A DNA stretch of 64,000 bases from Vicia villosa (Eukaryota > Streptophyta > Magnoliopsida > Fabales > Fabaceae). The position numbers were made by a program, and so were the translations under genes. This document shows positions 11,376 through 23,178 of this stretch, piece after piece. Position 1 is the first letter of the stretch, and each line of letters opens with the position of its first letter. Where the stretch lies: positions 37,778,655 to 37,842,654 of the forward strand of contig NC_081183.1 in assembly GCF_029867415.1 (NCBI RefSeq), written 5' to 3'. The notes under the pieces are model-generated. The model saw only the letters and a list, made by a program, of their open reading frames with translations. It was not told where the DNA came from and ran no database searches.

Positions 11376-12548
11376 ATGGATATCGAACAATCTGTCAAAA
11401 ACCTTCAGGCTCAGAATAACCAGTTCCAGAAAATAATCTTTCACTTAGCCAAGGGGCAAGAAGAATTAAAGGCACTTCTGTCCGAGAAGGAGAAGGACCA
11501 ACAAAGGGAGCAAGGTGTGCAAGATAAATGGAAATCCAAACCTAAGCGATCATTCACTCCGTTGCACATGCCGATGTCTCAAGTTCTGCAACAACTGCTC
11601 AACCAGAACTTGATAACCTTATTACCTTCATATTCAATCCCTACAAATCCTGCTCCTGGGTATAAGTACCATGCGAGATGTGCTTATCATTCGAATAGCC
11701 CTGGCCATGACACAGAGGATTGTGGACCATTGAAGCATAAGATCCAAGACTTAATTGACAACAAGATCATTGACTTCAATTCAACTGGGGGGCCTTACAT
11801 GGCTAATACCATGTGTAAACAACAAGTTGGGGAAGCTCTGATCTCCACATCAGCATCACAACCACAACATAAGCATAACGCGCCTAAAAGACAATTCACA
11901 AAGATCAACACGACTTTGGCCGAAGCGTTGCAACAGATGCTGAGGAAAGGGCTAATGACTTTGAGGGATCCTCCTCGGAATCCTAACATTTCGTCTCATC
12001 AGTATAATCCTAATGCAAGATGTGCTTACCACTCCGACAGCATCGGACATGACACTAACGATTGTTGGCTACTGAAGAATAAAATCCAAGACCTCATTGA
12101 TGATAAGATGATTGATTTCAATTCACCTGAGGAATCTCATGTGGCTAATGCTGGGAACAATCGGAAAGGTCACAATGAACCCAACCAATCTGTAGGGACA
12201 ATTCTGATCTCTACACCAGTTCCACAACAAAGATGCAAGTCAGGAGCACCTAAGCGTCAGTTCACGAAGATCAACATGTCACTGGCTCAGGCATTACAAC
12301 ATTTGTTGAAAGCAAACTTGATCACTGTGAGGGGTCCTCCTGTAAAGCCCAACACTTCCGCTCCCAGCTATAAGCCCAATGCGAGGTGCGCGTACCACTC
12401 CAATAGCCCTGGACATGATACAAATGATTGTTGGCCATTGAAGAACAAGATTCAAGACATGATCGATGCTGGTGAAATTGAATTCCCTCATCCCCAGACT
12501 CCTATAGTGATCCCTGCTCCCAGGCACAATCACGACAAGAATGATTAA
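11376..12548 (+). CDS. Truncated gag-like protein with three zinc-knuckle modules
   Basis: About 390 residues from the ATG of MDIEQSVKNL (an upstream in-frame ATG at 11352 is possible). Residues 1-50 are a glutamine/lysine-rich probable coiled coil. The rest is three tandem modules, each with a 'L.QALQ.LL...LIT' helix and a knuckle CAYHSNSPGHDT.DC followed by 'LK.KIQDLID'. The first cysteine codons fall at 11679, 12021 and 12387, spacings of 342 and 366 bp, so the frame is kept. Ogre/Tat gag normally has one such knuckle near its C-terminus (recalled); here the capsid portion is missing and the knuckle is triplicated. The ORF stops with no protease after it. Likely role: binding element RNA, perhaps joining particles made by an autonomous relative. 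That role is inferred. Confidence 0.8.
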   Translation: MDIEQSVKNLQAQNNQFQKIIFHLAKGQEELKALLSEKEKDQQREQGVQDKWKSKPKRSFTPLHMPMSQVLQQLLNQNLITLLPSYSIPTNPAPGYKYHARCAYHSNSPGHDTEDCGPLKHKIQDLIDNKIIDFNSTGGPYMANTMCKQQVGEALISTSASQPQHKHNAPKRQFTKINTTLAEALQQMLRKGLMTLRDPPRNPNISSHQYNPNARCAYHSDSIGHDTNDCWLLKNKIQDLIDDKMIDFNSPEESHVANAGNNRKGHNEPNQSVGTILISTPVPQQRCKSGAPKRQFTKINMSLAQALQHLLKANLITVRGPPVKPNTSAPSYKPNARCAYHSNSPGHDTNDCWPLKNKIQDMIDAGEIEFPHPQTPIVIPAPRHNHDKND

Positions 12549-14804
12549 TGTCATAGTGGATGAACTTTAGATCATTAGATTTACTTTCATTTGCAATTTC
12601 TATTCTGTTTGTTTAAACATTCAAATTATGATAGACATTATTTGTTTTAATAATCATCATCAGTGCATTGCATATATTTGTCTTGAATAAATTATTTCGT
12701 TATCACTCATTTTAAATTATGTCTTTATTCTGCATATGTTTTTGTGATACTCAACTCCTGCTAAAGTTGTATACCTTTTGAGGGAGGATGACGAAAATGA
12801 TACCGCAACCTCATACAACATGCTTTTGAACGGACTATGCTGACGATGTACAGGCATTGTTTCAACCCCTAAACAGTGGAGATATAAGGATGGTAATCCC
12901 TCGTCAACCCCTTTGAGCCTAAGGAGTAAAAGTTTCTTTTTGTACGAAACACCCGCATTTTTAACCTGGGGCAGGGTAGTTCTCAGTTATTTTGGCTGTG
13001 CATTCTATTTTAAGAGAATCACTCTGTACACCTTTCAACAAAGGTTTCAATCACAAGCGTTCATCCGTACACATCAAAGAAGTGTTGGAGATGTCAATCA
13101 AAAGCCAATGATGGTTCATCAATCATTAAGCAAGGCAGTCAATATCTTTCAAAAAAAAAAAGGGAAGAAACATATATACAAAGAAAAGCCTGCTAAGTCA
13201 AAAAAGACTTAGGCAAAAATCAAGGCGTCCCGCTGACTGTAAGCTCAAAAGAGACAGTTCAGGCAATCAAAAAGATGAAAAAAGAAGTCAATAAATTCTT
13301 GAACAACTCAAAGTTATGACTACCAAAAGGAAGAAGTGACTGCCATCTCAAAAGTTCTCTCTGCTTGTGAACCATCATCATTATCAAAGGTGCAAATCCA
13401 AAAGTCTCTTGGAACCTGAATGCGTAAGTTGAATTAACTGAGCTTAGGACTGAAGATCATCACGAAGAGGGGTGGGTACAATCAAATTTTGAGCCTTTAT
13501 CCTTTGTTTCTTAAACCGTGAACCAAGCCACGTTACAACCCTTGAAAGTCCTAACTGAAGCATGGTTAGTTCGAAAGCATACTGTCACGACAAAGGTATC
13601 CTGACTCCTTAAGGTTTACCACAAATGCCGAGTTGATATCACGTTTTTACAAACATCACATCGTTACAAATATCATGTTTTTACAAATATCACGCCTTTA
13701 CATCTCCTGTTTTAACGTTTTTCAAAAACTCAAGACAAACGTATGCATTGCATCTCATGAATTCATTATTAAACATATTCTGCTACATAATTTCAAATGT
13801 TAGCATCAGAAAGAACTTGCACAGGGTACAACTAATGACTGAAAGTTATCCCGACAGACAAGATTACGCCGAGAAGCAATGTATCCTACGTATACAAGGG
13901 GCATGGCATGCTTTGCTCAACCAATCTGGGGCAATCCAGTCAAGATTATAAGAATCTCTCAAAAGCCAAACAATCAAAGGCATACACCTCAAGTGGGTTT
14001 CAAACTATTTGTCCAAACAATCTGGGGCAATCAAGTCAAGATTCCGAGAACCTCTCAAGGATGCCAAAATAATCAGGGGCACGCATCCAAGAAAATCTGA
14101 AGCTACTTCTCAACCAACATAGGACATCATATTGGGCATATGATTACTAGGGGCATGTCTCCTAAAGTGCACATCTTATAAAGGCCTCGCAAGGCGAATC
14201 TTTCCAAAGCTCCTGCTAACTGGGGGAAAATCTATACAAGTCCAGTTTGACATTTTAAGTGACGTGTCCTAAATCAAGTAGTAGTTACTGGGGGCAACTT
14301 TCACCCATGTCTCCCCACAAAGCCGGGTTCACAAGATCATATCCCCACAGAGTAATCATTAAGAAGATATCTACAAACGCTCCCGATAGAGACATGGCTG
14401 CCCAACAGAGTTTACATCTTCAACACTGTCGCTCTCCTCCAACATGATTTATCAATATCTTTATCACCAACCAGGGAACATCAAGTCACTGATCATCTCC
14501 AAGCAGAAATCATAAATTCCCAGGTGAGCATCTTCAAGACAAGATCAGACAGTACAATTACAAGGACATAAAGATCTACTTTCTTAATCAAAGACAACAT
14601 AAATCATATTCACATATCATATGTCATAAACATGTTCATACACTACATACATTACCTCATAATGAACTCATACATAACATGCAAAAGCTCTCATTTATTT
14701 TGAGGGATTCATTACATAACCCATGCATCATGACATTGCATAAAGATTAACATTACCTTTTTCAGAATACAGGTACCGACAAATGAACGAAAACTCCAAC
14801 TTTT
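12549..14804 (+). other. Long non-coding 3' region of the Ogre-like element
   Basis: About 2.2 kb where pol would be expected. It contains only short ORFs and phrases typical of Ogre 3' untranslated DNA (for example ctggggcagggtag and gggggcaactttcaccc). I see no RT, RNase H or integrase motif in any frame. Confidence 0.7.
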
Positions 14805-15275
14805 CAAGGTCTAATTCATCTACCACGAACGGTAATGACACGATCATTTTCAAGATCTAATTCAGCCACCACGAACGGTACTGACACGGTCAATGCTCCA
14901 AGGTCTAATTCATCTACCACGAACGGTAATGACACGATCATTTTCAAGATCTAATTCAGCTACTACGAACGGTACTGACACGGTCAATGCTCGAAGGTCT
15001 AATTCGGTTACCACGAACGGTACTGACACGATCAAGCGATCAGAGGTCTAAATCTATCATTACGAACGGTGTGGACACGATCACTGGCCTTCCCAGTCTA
15101 ATTCAGTCACTACGAACGGTGCTGACACGACAAGAGAATCTAATTCTATCATCACGAACGATGAAGACAAGATCATCTTTCCAAGATCTAATTCAAGTAT
15201 CACGAACGATGCTGACACGATCAATTCCCAAGGATCTAATTCATCTACCACGAACGGTAATGACACGGTCAACGC
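14805..15275 (+). repeat. Tandem repeat array, about ten units of 46 bp
   Basis: Units start a(g/a)gatct/aggtctaattc and contain the core accacgaacggtaatgacacg. Starts are near 14807, 14852, 14900, 14947, 14994, 15043, 15095, 15135, 15184 and 15231. The first four alternate in two forms (ctacc...taatgac versus gccacc...tactgac), giving a 92-94-bp higher-order period. A repeat-rich 3' UTR is a recognised trait of legume Ogre elements. Confidence 0.85.
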
Positions 15276-15450
15276 GCAAACAACATCTTCTCAAAATTCA
15301 ACTACCAGATGGCATCCACAAGCCCATCTCCGACAAAAGTCCCCACTTCAAATAGGGCAAATTTCTTGGTATTCTTATGTTCAATCATCTTCCACCTTCA
15401 GATACCGACTGGCGCGCAAACCACTCTACATCTTCAGGTTTAAGATAATT

Positions 15451-15463
15451 GAACAGGGGCAGC
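15451..15463 (+). promoter_or_regulatory. Polypurine-like tract before the 3' LTR
   Basis: gaacaggggcagc immediately precedes the 3' LTR, at the position of the plus-strand primer. It is interrupted by pyrimidines, so the functional part is probably aggggcag. Confidence 0.6.
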
Positions 15464-18400
15464 TGTCATACCCCAAAATTTTCCCATGCTATTTTTCATA
15501 CACAAAACCAAATCAAAAGACAAAGCTCCAAAACACAGTCTCCCACACAGAAGTTCTAAACTAGGGTTTGAATAATTCAGAGGAAAATCATTGAATCAAT
15601 GGCTGGCTCAAGGTGGTTCCATAGGGTCACTAACATCCCAAAGTATCTCCATATAAAGTTTCAAGTCAAACAGAGCAAATTCAGTCCCTCAAATCCTGAT
15701 TAGGTCAACAGTCGACTCCCAAGGGCAAAACAGTCATTATACAGTCAAAACTCAAGATATTTGGTCAACAACATTCTCATAACCCTAAAATCATCATTTG
15801 ATCAAGGGTTGATCATGATGATGCAAGGAAAGATCAGAGAAGTCAAAAGTCAAGAGTTACTATTTTGGGCATGAACTGAAAAAGTCAACCAAACTTTGAA
15901 AATTCACCAAATATTCATACTTCATCAGAAAAATTCCCACCAAAGCTCATTTTAAAGGAAATTCATTCCTCTATCCAATGGTCCAAGAATCAGAGCTCAT
16001 AGATCAATGGTTTAAGAGATATAGCTTCATACATTATAGGTCCTTTTCAAAAGTCAACAAAAAGACATTTTTTTCAAAAGGACATAAAATGAAAATGGAG
16101 AATAATTTTGATACAGGACCAAAAACTCTGGCTAGGGGACTCTCTAAGGTTTCCAAAAATTCCACAAGCTTGAAAAAATATTGAGATATGAGGAAATGGC
16201 ATGGGGTACAAGTTCACCTATTTTTCAAAGGGTGTACAAAAGGAAAAAGCCTAAAACTCAAGATATTTCTAAATGGGCTTGCATTCCTTTTGCTCTATCC
16301 TCATCACAAGCCCATCCACGAGATAAAAACAAGTATTTTTCATTTTTCATAATTTTTATTAATTATTTATGATTTTTAATCATGATTTAATTATATAAAA
16401 TATGAAGAATAATGAAAGATTTAATTTTCCTTCAATTTCAATCACCATTATATCCAATATTTTTAACAAAATTCGTGTACCCCTAATTGGTGAAGAAAAG
16501 ATTGACTTTGGGCAATTTTAGCAACATATTTTCCAAAATTTCCAATCAAATCTTCTCAATATGCAAATCAAAGATTTATGGAGATTCTTTTCAGTTTAGT
16601 TAACCTATTCTACTCTCCTATATATACATAGCAAGATCAGATGGTTAGGGTGACGTTTTGCAGCCTCAAGAACCCTCAAACTCGAGTGGAAAAGTTGGAG
16701 GAAATTTGAGATTCGGTTTCTGATTTGCAGGCATTTAGAGGAGTTCTCTTTGATCCCAATACGTTCCTAAGGATCTTCTGAAGCTGTGCCGATCATTACC
16801 AGATCCCTAACCACGAGAATTCGCGTTCAAGAGGCCAAGGTTTGTTCAAATATAAATTGAATCGATTAGGTTAATTCATGCATCCATGTCGAAATCTAAT
16901 TGCATATGGGTGTTTGTTATGAGGTATTAACTGTTTCTGGAGCTTTAATCACGTTTCTATGGATGAATAAGCAATGCGCCATTGTTAGGGTTTTAAGCTC
17001 TAAATTGGGGCTTTGTGTTTAAAGCAAAATTGGGGAAAATCTCAGGTGCTACTAAACTCGTGACCTCTGGACGATCGTCCCTGCATGGTCGCGAAATATT
17101 TTTGCTGCGTTTTGTGGTTTCTTTAAATTCGCAGGTGTAAAAGAAGGGACTCTTCCATAGCGCTTCTGCAAAAAGCGCTGTAAAAGGTGCTTTCTGAAAA
17201 TCTCGTGAAGAAGATGGAGACGTGTCCATCGCTCGTTGGCCCATTCAAATCTGGAAAGGGCGCGCGCGCGTGGGGAGTTGGCCCTAGGATCCTGTGCATC
17301 ATGATTCACCTTGATGCCATGCACCCACGTTCTCTGGCCATCCGATCACGCTGATCCCAGATCCAATGTTCCTCAAGCTGCCGTTCCACCATAGTCTGCA
17401 AGCGCGTGCTGCACTGGATCAAAAGTTAAGAATTCCAGAAATTTTTTTATTTTTTATTACACAGCTACTTTATTTTATTTTTAATATATATTATATATTG
17501 TTCTGTTTATTTTTCTTTTATTCACATAAAATCTTATAAAAACTTTATAAATAGTAAAAAAAAAAAAACATTTTATCCTTTAATAATATTTAATGTTAAA
17601 TTTTTTACTTTTATTTAATATATATATTATTTTTAATAAGTATTATCTAATTTGATTTAATTATTAAAAAACTTCAAAATTTCATATTTATTCTATTATA
17701 ACTTTAAAAAATTCATAAAAATTACTTTCTCATTCGATTTTATTTTCTTGTCCTGATTTAATTAATTAGGTCGCGAGACCAATAATTAATTAAATCATTT
17801 ATATTTTCTTATTTAAATCATACCCTAATCAGGGTTTACGACGAACATTCCATACACTGAATACTTTTGTTTCTGTGCCTTTTCAGGGTTGGTTTTCCAA
17901 TATACTCCGACTATGCGCCACGTCAAGCCAAAAGCTAAGTCCTACTTCATATTTATTTTAAATAATCATTTTATTTTATCTTGTTCTTTTTTGTCACATT
18001 AGGGTTAAATTTAATTGCCATTGAATTAGCCATACACTCACTGCTTCCTGTTATTTTTCTATCAATCCTCAGAGGGTCAGAGTCAATGCTTCAGACAACC
18101 CTCGATTATCAACCTTCCAATCAAAACTAAGGTTTACCTCCGAGGCAACCTCCGACTCTAACCATATCAGATCAAATGCAAAGCTAAGTATCTATTCTTC
18201 TTTAGTTATTTATTTAGCCTTACAATATTTATCCTTTATTTTAGGTTTAGTTATTTTGCCTTCAAACCGATAATGCACTCACTGTACTTTGCCTTCTTGT
18301 TCTTCCTCCTTTTCAGGTTTATCAATTGCCAAAGCTACGTCATTGGTAACCCTAAGCCTCATTTTATTTTATGCCTTTTATTATTATTACTTGTGTCAAA

Positions 18401-19327
18401 CCCCATTGGGGATCCGCTGGTTACAATCTCCCTCCCCCATATTTGTTAATTATTTGTTAAACTGTGTGGTTAGTAATTTAGGGAGTGCAACTCTGAATCA
18501 ATTAGAATCATTAATACAAGATAAATAACTGAACTGGACCACATGATTGTTGCACACACGCACTCTTTTATGGTAACCTCTCTGTTGCCTTGTTGCCTGT
18601 TGCTTGTTGCCTTTGTGTTTTTTGCAGAATAAGCCATGTCCCTCGAATATGAGGATACCTCAGCCATGTTGCCTCGATAACTAAAGGTCATACGACCCTA
18701 AATGATGCTGCCTTCGATACACAAATATGACCTCGACCCTCGGAAGTTGCCTACGGAAAAAGGCTGAGGTATCTTCTGGCTGCCTACGAATAAGGCTTAT
18801 TCTGATCCTTACCTTAGACTACCTGCCCTCCTATGGCATGGGACAGTCTTATGGCAAAGGATATTTCGATGACCCTTCTACCTCCAAACGAAAGGCTTCC
18901 TGCCCTCTTATGGCAAGGATAGACCCTTTCATTCTGAAAGGCTAAAAAGAGACCTATCATCTGAGTTTAAGGTAATTGCCCCTAATTGCCTTGCAATGCT
19001 CAATTTTCATATTCTTTCTCACAATTCTTCAAAAAAACTGGCTACGCTCATTTACGAGCTAAAGTCCACTTTTTTTTCTTTCATCTACTTTTTTCTAAAG
19101 ACAAACGAGAAAGCAAAGCAATTAAGAGCCCATGGAAAACCATGGATGCAAAGGGTGCCTTACACCTTCCCTTTGCATAAATTACCCCCCGAACATAGAT
19201 TTCTTTAAAAAGGTTTTTTTCTGTTTCTTTTTGCCTTTCCGAATTTGTTTGGATAAAATAAAAGTCGGTGGCGACTCTTGCTTACCGCGACATTTCGATC
19301 GATAAAAAGTCAGTTCACCGTCTTACA
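15464..19327 (+). repeat. 3' LTR of the Ogre-like element
   Basis: 3864 bp, collinear with the 5' LTR. Length differences are fully explained by a 5-bp deletion in the ttttc run, one extra A near 17560 and one missing A near 18513. Substitutions seen include aaatttg/aaatttt at the start, cccag/cccaa near 16759 and cgagc/cgaga near 19110. The CTATG duplication follows it. Confidence 0.92.
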
Positions 19328-22300
19328 CTATGCCATAAGTCCGTGTGTATCCTTTGGCCACTAGTCTAGCTTTGTATCGATCAAGTGATCCATCTGACTT
19401 GTGTTTTACTGTATAGATCCACTTGCAGCCAACTGGTTTCTTGTCTTCGTGTCTCTCAACAATCTCCCAAGTTCCATTTCTTTCAAGGGCCTTCATCTCC
19501 TCATTCATAGCTTGGACCCAATTTTGATCTATCAATGCCTCTTGAACAGGTGATGGAATAACCACAAAGTCAACTGCAGAAATAAAACTCTGATGCTGCA
19601 AAGAAAGGTTTTTTGTGGAGACAAACTGGGAAATAGGATACTTAGCACAAGATCTTTTTTATTTTCTTAAAGCAATAGGCAAATCATCTTTATCAGTGTT
19701 ACCATTTTCAGAACTTTTAAACTCAGTAACAGGTAGGTTAATTTCAGTACTTACCTCTCGTTCAAGTGATTGAGGCTGTTTCTGGAGTAGGTCGAGTTTA
19801 CTTCTTCTCTGGTACACCAAGGTTGGTTCGCCAGCCTTAGTTTTTCTTGGAAGGGTTGAAGGTGATGATTCTTCCAACGAAGGAGGATCCGAACCAGAAG
19901 TGGATGACTCTAAGGTAGGAACCAAGGGCTCGGACTTTTATGAGGGTATAGAATTATGACTTGGAGTGGGAGACTCTTGTAGGTCTAGAAACACAGACTC
20001 AGACTCAGATTCCAAATCACTGGAATTCTCCCCCTGAAGCTGAGGGTGAGTGAAGTAAGACACATTTTCATGAAACGTGACATCTTTAGAGATAAAGTGC
20101 CTCCGACTTGGAGGATGTTAGCATTTGTATCCTTGTTTGTTGGGAGCATAACCAACAAAGACACATCTGACTGCACGAGGGTCCAACTTACTTCGATTTT
20201 GTTTATGAATATGGACAAAGGTTACACAACCAAACACTCGTGGCTCAAGTTTTAAAATATGAACCGAGGGAAACTGATCAGACAGAAATTGAACAGGACT
20301 GATATTACCTAACAGACGAGATAGGACTCGATTAATCAAGTAGGCAGCAGTCAATACTGCTTCCCCCCAATAGGATTTGGGAACACACATTTGAAAGAGA
20401 AGAGCTCGAGTAACTTCAAGTAAGTGACGGTTTTTTCTTTCTGCGACACCATTTTGTTGAGGTGTGTCAACACATGTAAATTCTTGGAGTATTCCATGTT
20501 CACTGGAAAAATTTGGCAAGACATGATTTGTATATTCTGTGCCATTATCAGAGCGAAGTCTCTTAATGCTTCGTCCAAACTGGGTGTGCACCATATGATA
20601 AAATTTAATAAACAGTTGTTGGACTTCAGATTTGTCCGTCATCAAAAAAACCCAAGTGACTCTAGTACAATCATCAATAAACGTAATTAACCATTTTGCA
20701 CCAAAAACATTAGAATTGGGTGCGGGTCCCCAAACATCAGAGTGAATAAGATTAAAAGGTTCAGTACTTTTATTGCTACTAGGAAGAAAAGAAACTTGAT
20801 GATGTTTAGCAAACTGACATATATCACAGTTAAATGATTCGACTGCATGATATAAAAATAAATTTGGAAACATAGACTTAATTAACGAAAATGGGGGGTG
20901 TCCAAGACGTTTGTGGAGAAGCCAAATTTGTGCGGCAGATTGGGAAGACTCGGACTTTAAGCAAGAGGACAACACCTTCGGACCATCAGTTTTTCCAGAG
21001 ATGTAGTACAACCCTTCCTTTTCCTCACATTCCCCAATCACCCGATCCGTTGGAAGATCCTGAAAGACACCATAAGAGGAAAAAAGAGTTACTTTACAGT
21101 TATAATCACGGGCAAGTTTATGAGCAGATATAAGATTGTGAGAGAGTTTTGGAACATGCAGCACATTTTTCAATTCAAGAAATGGCTGCAATTGAACATT
21201 GCCAGAACCCTCAATACGAGCAAATGAACCATTAGCAACTGTAATACATCTATTTCTTGTAGAGGGAGTATAAGAAGTGAATAGTGTGGAGTCAGGTGTC
21301 ATATGGTCTGTGGCACCAGAATCAAGAAGCAAAGCATCTTTGGGAATAGTACCATAGATGCTAAAAGAACGAGAGCATAAACCCTTACTAGTCATTACTA
21401 GAGAACAATATCCAGAGGGCTTACTGAGAGATTCGAGTAGGGACTTCAACTGATTCAAATCATCCGTACTGATAAGAGAGTCAGTTTCCATTATTTTGGA
21501 GTTTCCTGTGTCGGGAGACATTGTGGCAGCATGGGCTTGGCTTTGACGTATACCTTTGAAGCCTCCAGAGCGGTTGAGAACTTGATTTTTCCCATGTAAC
21601 TTGAAGTACCGGTACTTTGTATGACATGTCCTTTTGCAATGGTCGTAATAACGATCATATCTACCGAACTTACTGGCTGGTTGCTTTCCTGCTATGTTGG
21701 CAACAAGGGCAGTACCTTCAGAAGGTTTGTTACCAAGCATGACGTCACGACGACTTTCTTCTCCCCGCACAATGGAGAAAACCTCGGCAAGTGGAGGAAG
21801 ACGATCCTTGCCTAAAATTTGCAATCTAATGGGGTCATAATCAAAGTTCAATCCAACCAAGAACTTAAAGATTCGATCGGTTTCAATACAAGTATTCAAA
21901 GCAATCGTGTCATTGGCGGTTTCCATCTTGAGAGTTTGGTATTGATCCAACTCAATCCAATAACCTTTCATAGTGGCAAAATACTCAGAGACAGTCATGG
22001 TTCCTTGTTTAGCATTGAAGATCTTGTTCTTTAGATCAAAGCGGGCAGAGAGATCCTATTTCTTAGAGAATGTTTGCATCAGATTCTCCCAAATATCTCG
22101 TGCAGTAGGAAGAAACATATACTGACTACTAATTTCTGGAATCATATTATTCCACATACATGACATGATGAGTGAGTCTTCATTGTCCCAAAGAGTGAAG
22201 TCGGGATCGGTGGCAGGAGTGGGTCACCTTCAATGTGGTTCAATTTTCCCCGACCTTTCAAATTTGCACACATGAACTGGGCCCAACTGAAATAATTCTT

Positions 22301-22351
22301 CCCATTGAGTCGATGACTTTGATGCAGAGTTGGTAGCGAGTTAGCCGTCAT
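19328..22351 (-). pseudogene. copia gag, protease, integrase and RT N-terminal part
   Basis: Minus strand, read from 22351 down. The gag begins 'MTANSLPTLHQSHRLNGKNYFSW', then shifts frame near 22200. The knuckle region has lost its first cysteine ('YDHCKRTCHTKYR', about 21620). Protease shows LLLDSGATDHM (about 21330). Integrase has the 'HKRLGHP' start, zinc residues 'CDICQFAKHH', and catalytic region 'HSDVWGP', 'FIDDCTRVTWVF' and 'DTPQQNGVAERKNRHLLE'. After 20118 the frame breaks several times; RT starts near 19540 with 'ALIDQNWVQAMNEEMKALE' and runs to the CTATG target site, where the Ogre-like element interrupts it. The rest of RT is at 4550-5165. Multiple frameshifts make it non-functional. 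Confidence 0.88.
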
Positions 22352-22797
22352 GAGGTTTGATGATTCAACAAGAGGTGGTGGGGTGGTGGAGGATTTTTGA
22401 CACCACCATTATCATTCTCTACCTCCATCTCAATAAGTCAGATTGTTGTAAGTTGGAATTCCAAAACAGATCGAGAGAAGGCCGATCAACAATTTTTAAC
22501 AAAGGAGCGTGGCGAAAAAAAGGTCGTAGGGAGGCGTGAGGACCACAAGCTGGGACGGAAAGAAAAAGGGTGGCGGAGAGTGGCGGCGAGTGGGGCAGCG
22601 GACGGTGGTGATATTTTAAAGGGTGGGTCGGAATGTTGTGGTGAGTTTGATGGTGTGGGTGGTGAGGTGGGTAGAGCAACTGTAGAGAGGTGGATATGAT
22701 AATTTCTAGAAAGGAGAAAGAGAAGAAAAAAAACGTTGCAATGAAGGCAACAGGGAAAAGAAGAAAAAAAATTAGGGCTGCAATGAAGGCAGCAGTT
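22352..22797 (-). other. Leader of the copia element
   Basis: Untranslated region between the primer site and the gag start. It includes a G/purine-rich block (about 22530-22680) whose ORFs in both strands reflect composition only. Confidence 0.55.
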
Positions 22798-22815
22798 AAC
22801 CTGCTCTTGATACCA
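22798..22815 (-). promoter_or_regulatory. Primer-binding site of the copia element
   Basis: On the minus strand tggtatcaagagcaggtt directly follows the LTR end. It matches the usual initiator methionine tRNA primer site (TGGTATCAGAGC) apart from one inserted A. Confidence 0.8.
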
Positions 22816-23042
22816 TGTAGAAATAAATGGATATTAGGGAAATGCTTGAGCTACAAAGCACTCAAGTGATCTGATTATATACAATCAAGAGAGTAATTAC
22901 ATGATTAAGATTGAAGCTATTTCCTAGGTACACGTATGTAATTTACAAGGCATCGATTCCTAGACCCCTAGATACATGAATAGGCACTTAAATTATATTT
23001 CCAATAATTCCAATAATTGGAATAATTCCATTAATTCCAACA
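22816..23042 (-). repeat. 5' LTR of the copia element (227 bp)
   Basis: On the minus strand it begins TGTTGGAATTAATGG and ends TTTCTACA, directly before the primer site. Its partner LTR is outside the window on the left. Confidence 0.8.
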
Positions 23043-23178
23043 GTAACCATATAAATCTTAAATTATAGTTTAATTAAATTCAAGTTTCAAACTTAATAAA
23101 TTATTATATGTATCTTATTTTATTTATGTTAGGCACAACAAGTTGATGGAGTGCATGGAGGAAGTTAGAATAATAAAG

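Larger units (their letters stand above)
5166..19327 (+). mobile_element. Complete non-autonomous Ogre-like (Tat lineage) LTR retrotransposon
   Basis: A 14,162-bp element with LTRs of 3869 and 3864 bp, a primer site, two ORFs, a long 3' region with tandem repeats, a polypurine-like tract and a CTATG target duplication. By eye the LTRs differ by about ten substitutions and three small indels (5-bp and two 1-bp), indicating very recent insertion. It has no protease, RT, RNase H or integrase, so it must have been moved in trans, presumably by an autonomous Ogre. The Ogre assignment rests on LTR ends, primer site, ORF1 type, knuckle motif and 3' repeat architecture. Confidence 0.9.
4115..23042 (-). 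mobile_element. Degenerate Ty1/copia retrotransposon carrying two later insertions
   Basis: A minus-strand element in domain order gag, protease, integrase, RT, RNase H. The right end is a 227-bp LTR followed, reading leftward, by an initiator-Met-tRNA-type primer site. The body is split by the Ogre-like element at 5166-19327 and cut off on the left by the Athila-like LTR at 4114. The remaining RNase H tail and the other LTR must lie left of the gypsy element, outside the window. Several frameshifts and stops show it is dead. The copia lineage was not determined. Confidence 0.85.

Noticed and set aside
14805..15275. Possible CRISPR-like regular repeats
   Set aside because: Repeats are contiguous and diverged with no unique spacers, and the context is a plant retrotransposon.
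14987..15355. 122-residue ORF rich in 'RTVLTRS' repeats
   Set aside because: It is a translation of the 46-bp tandem array; unit lengths are not constant multiples of three.
22397..22699. 100-residue Gly/Arg-rich ORF and its antisense partner
   Set aside because: Purine-rich copia leader; both strands are open because of composition.
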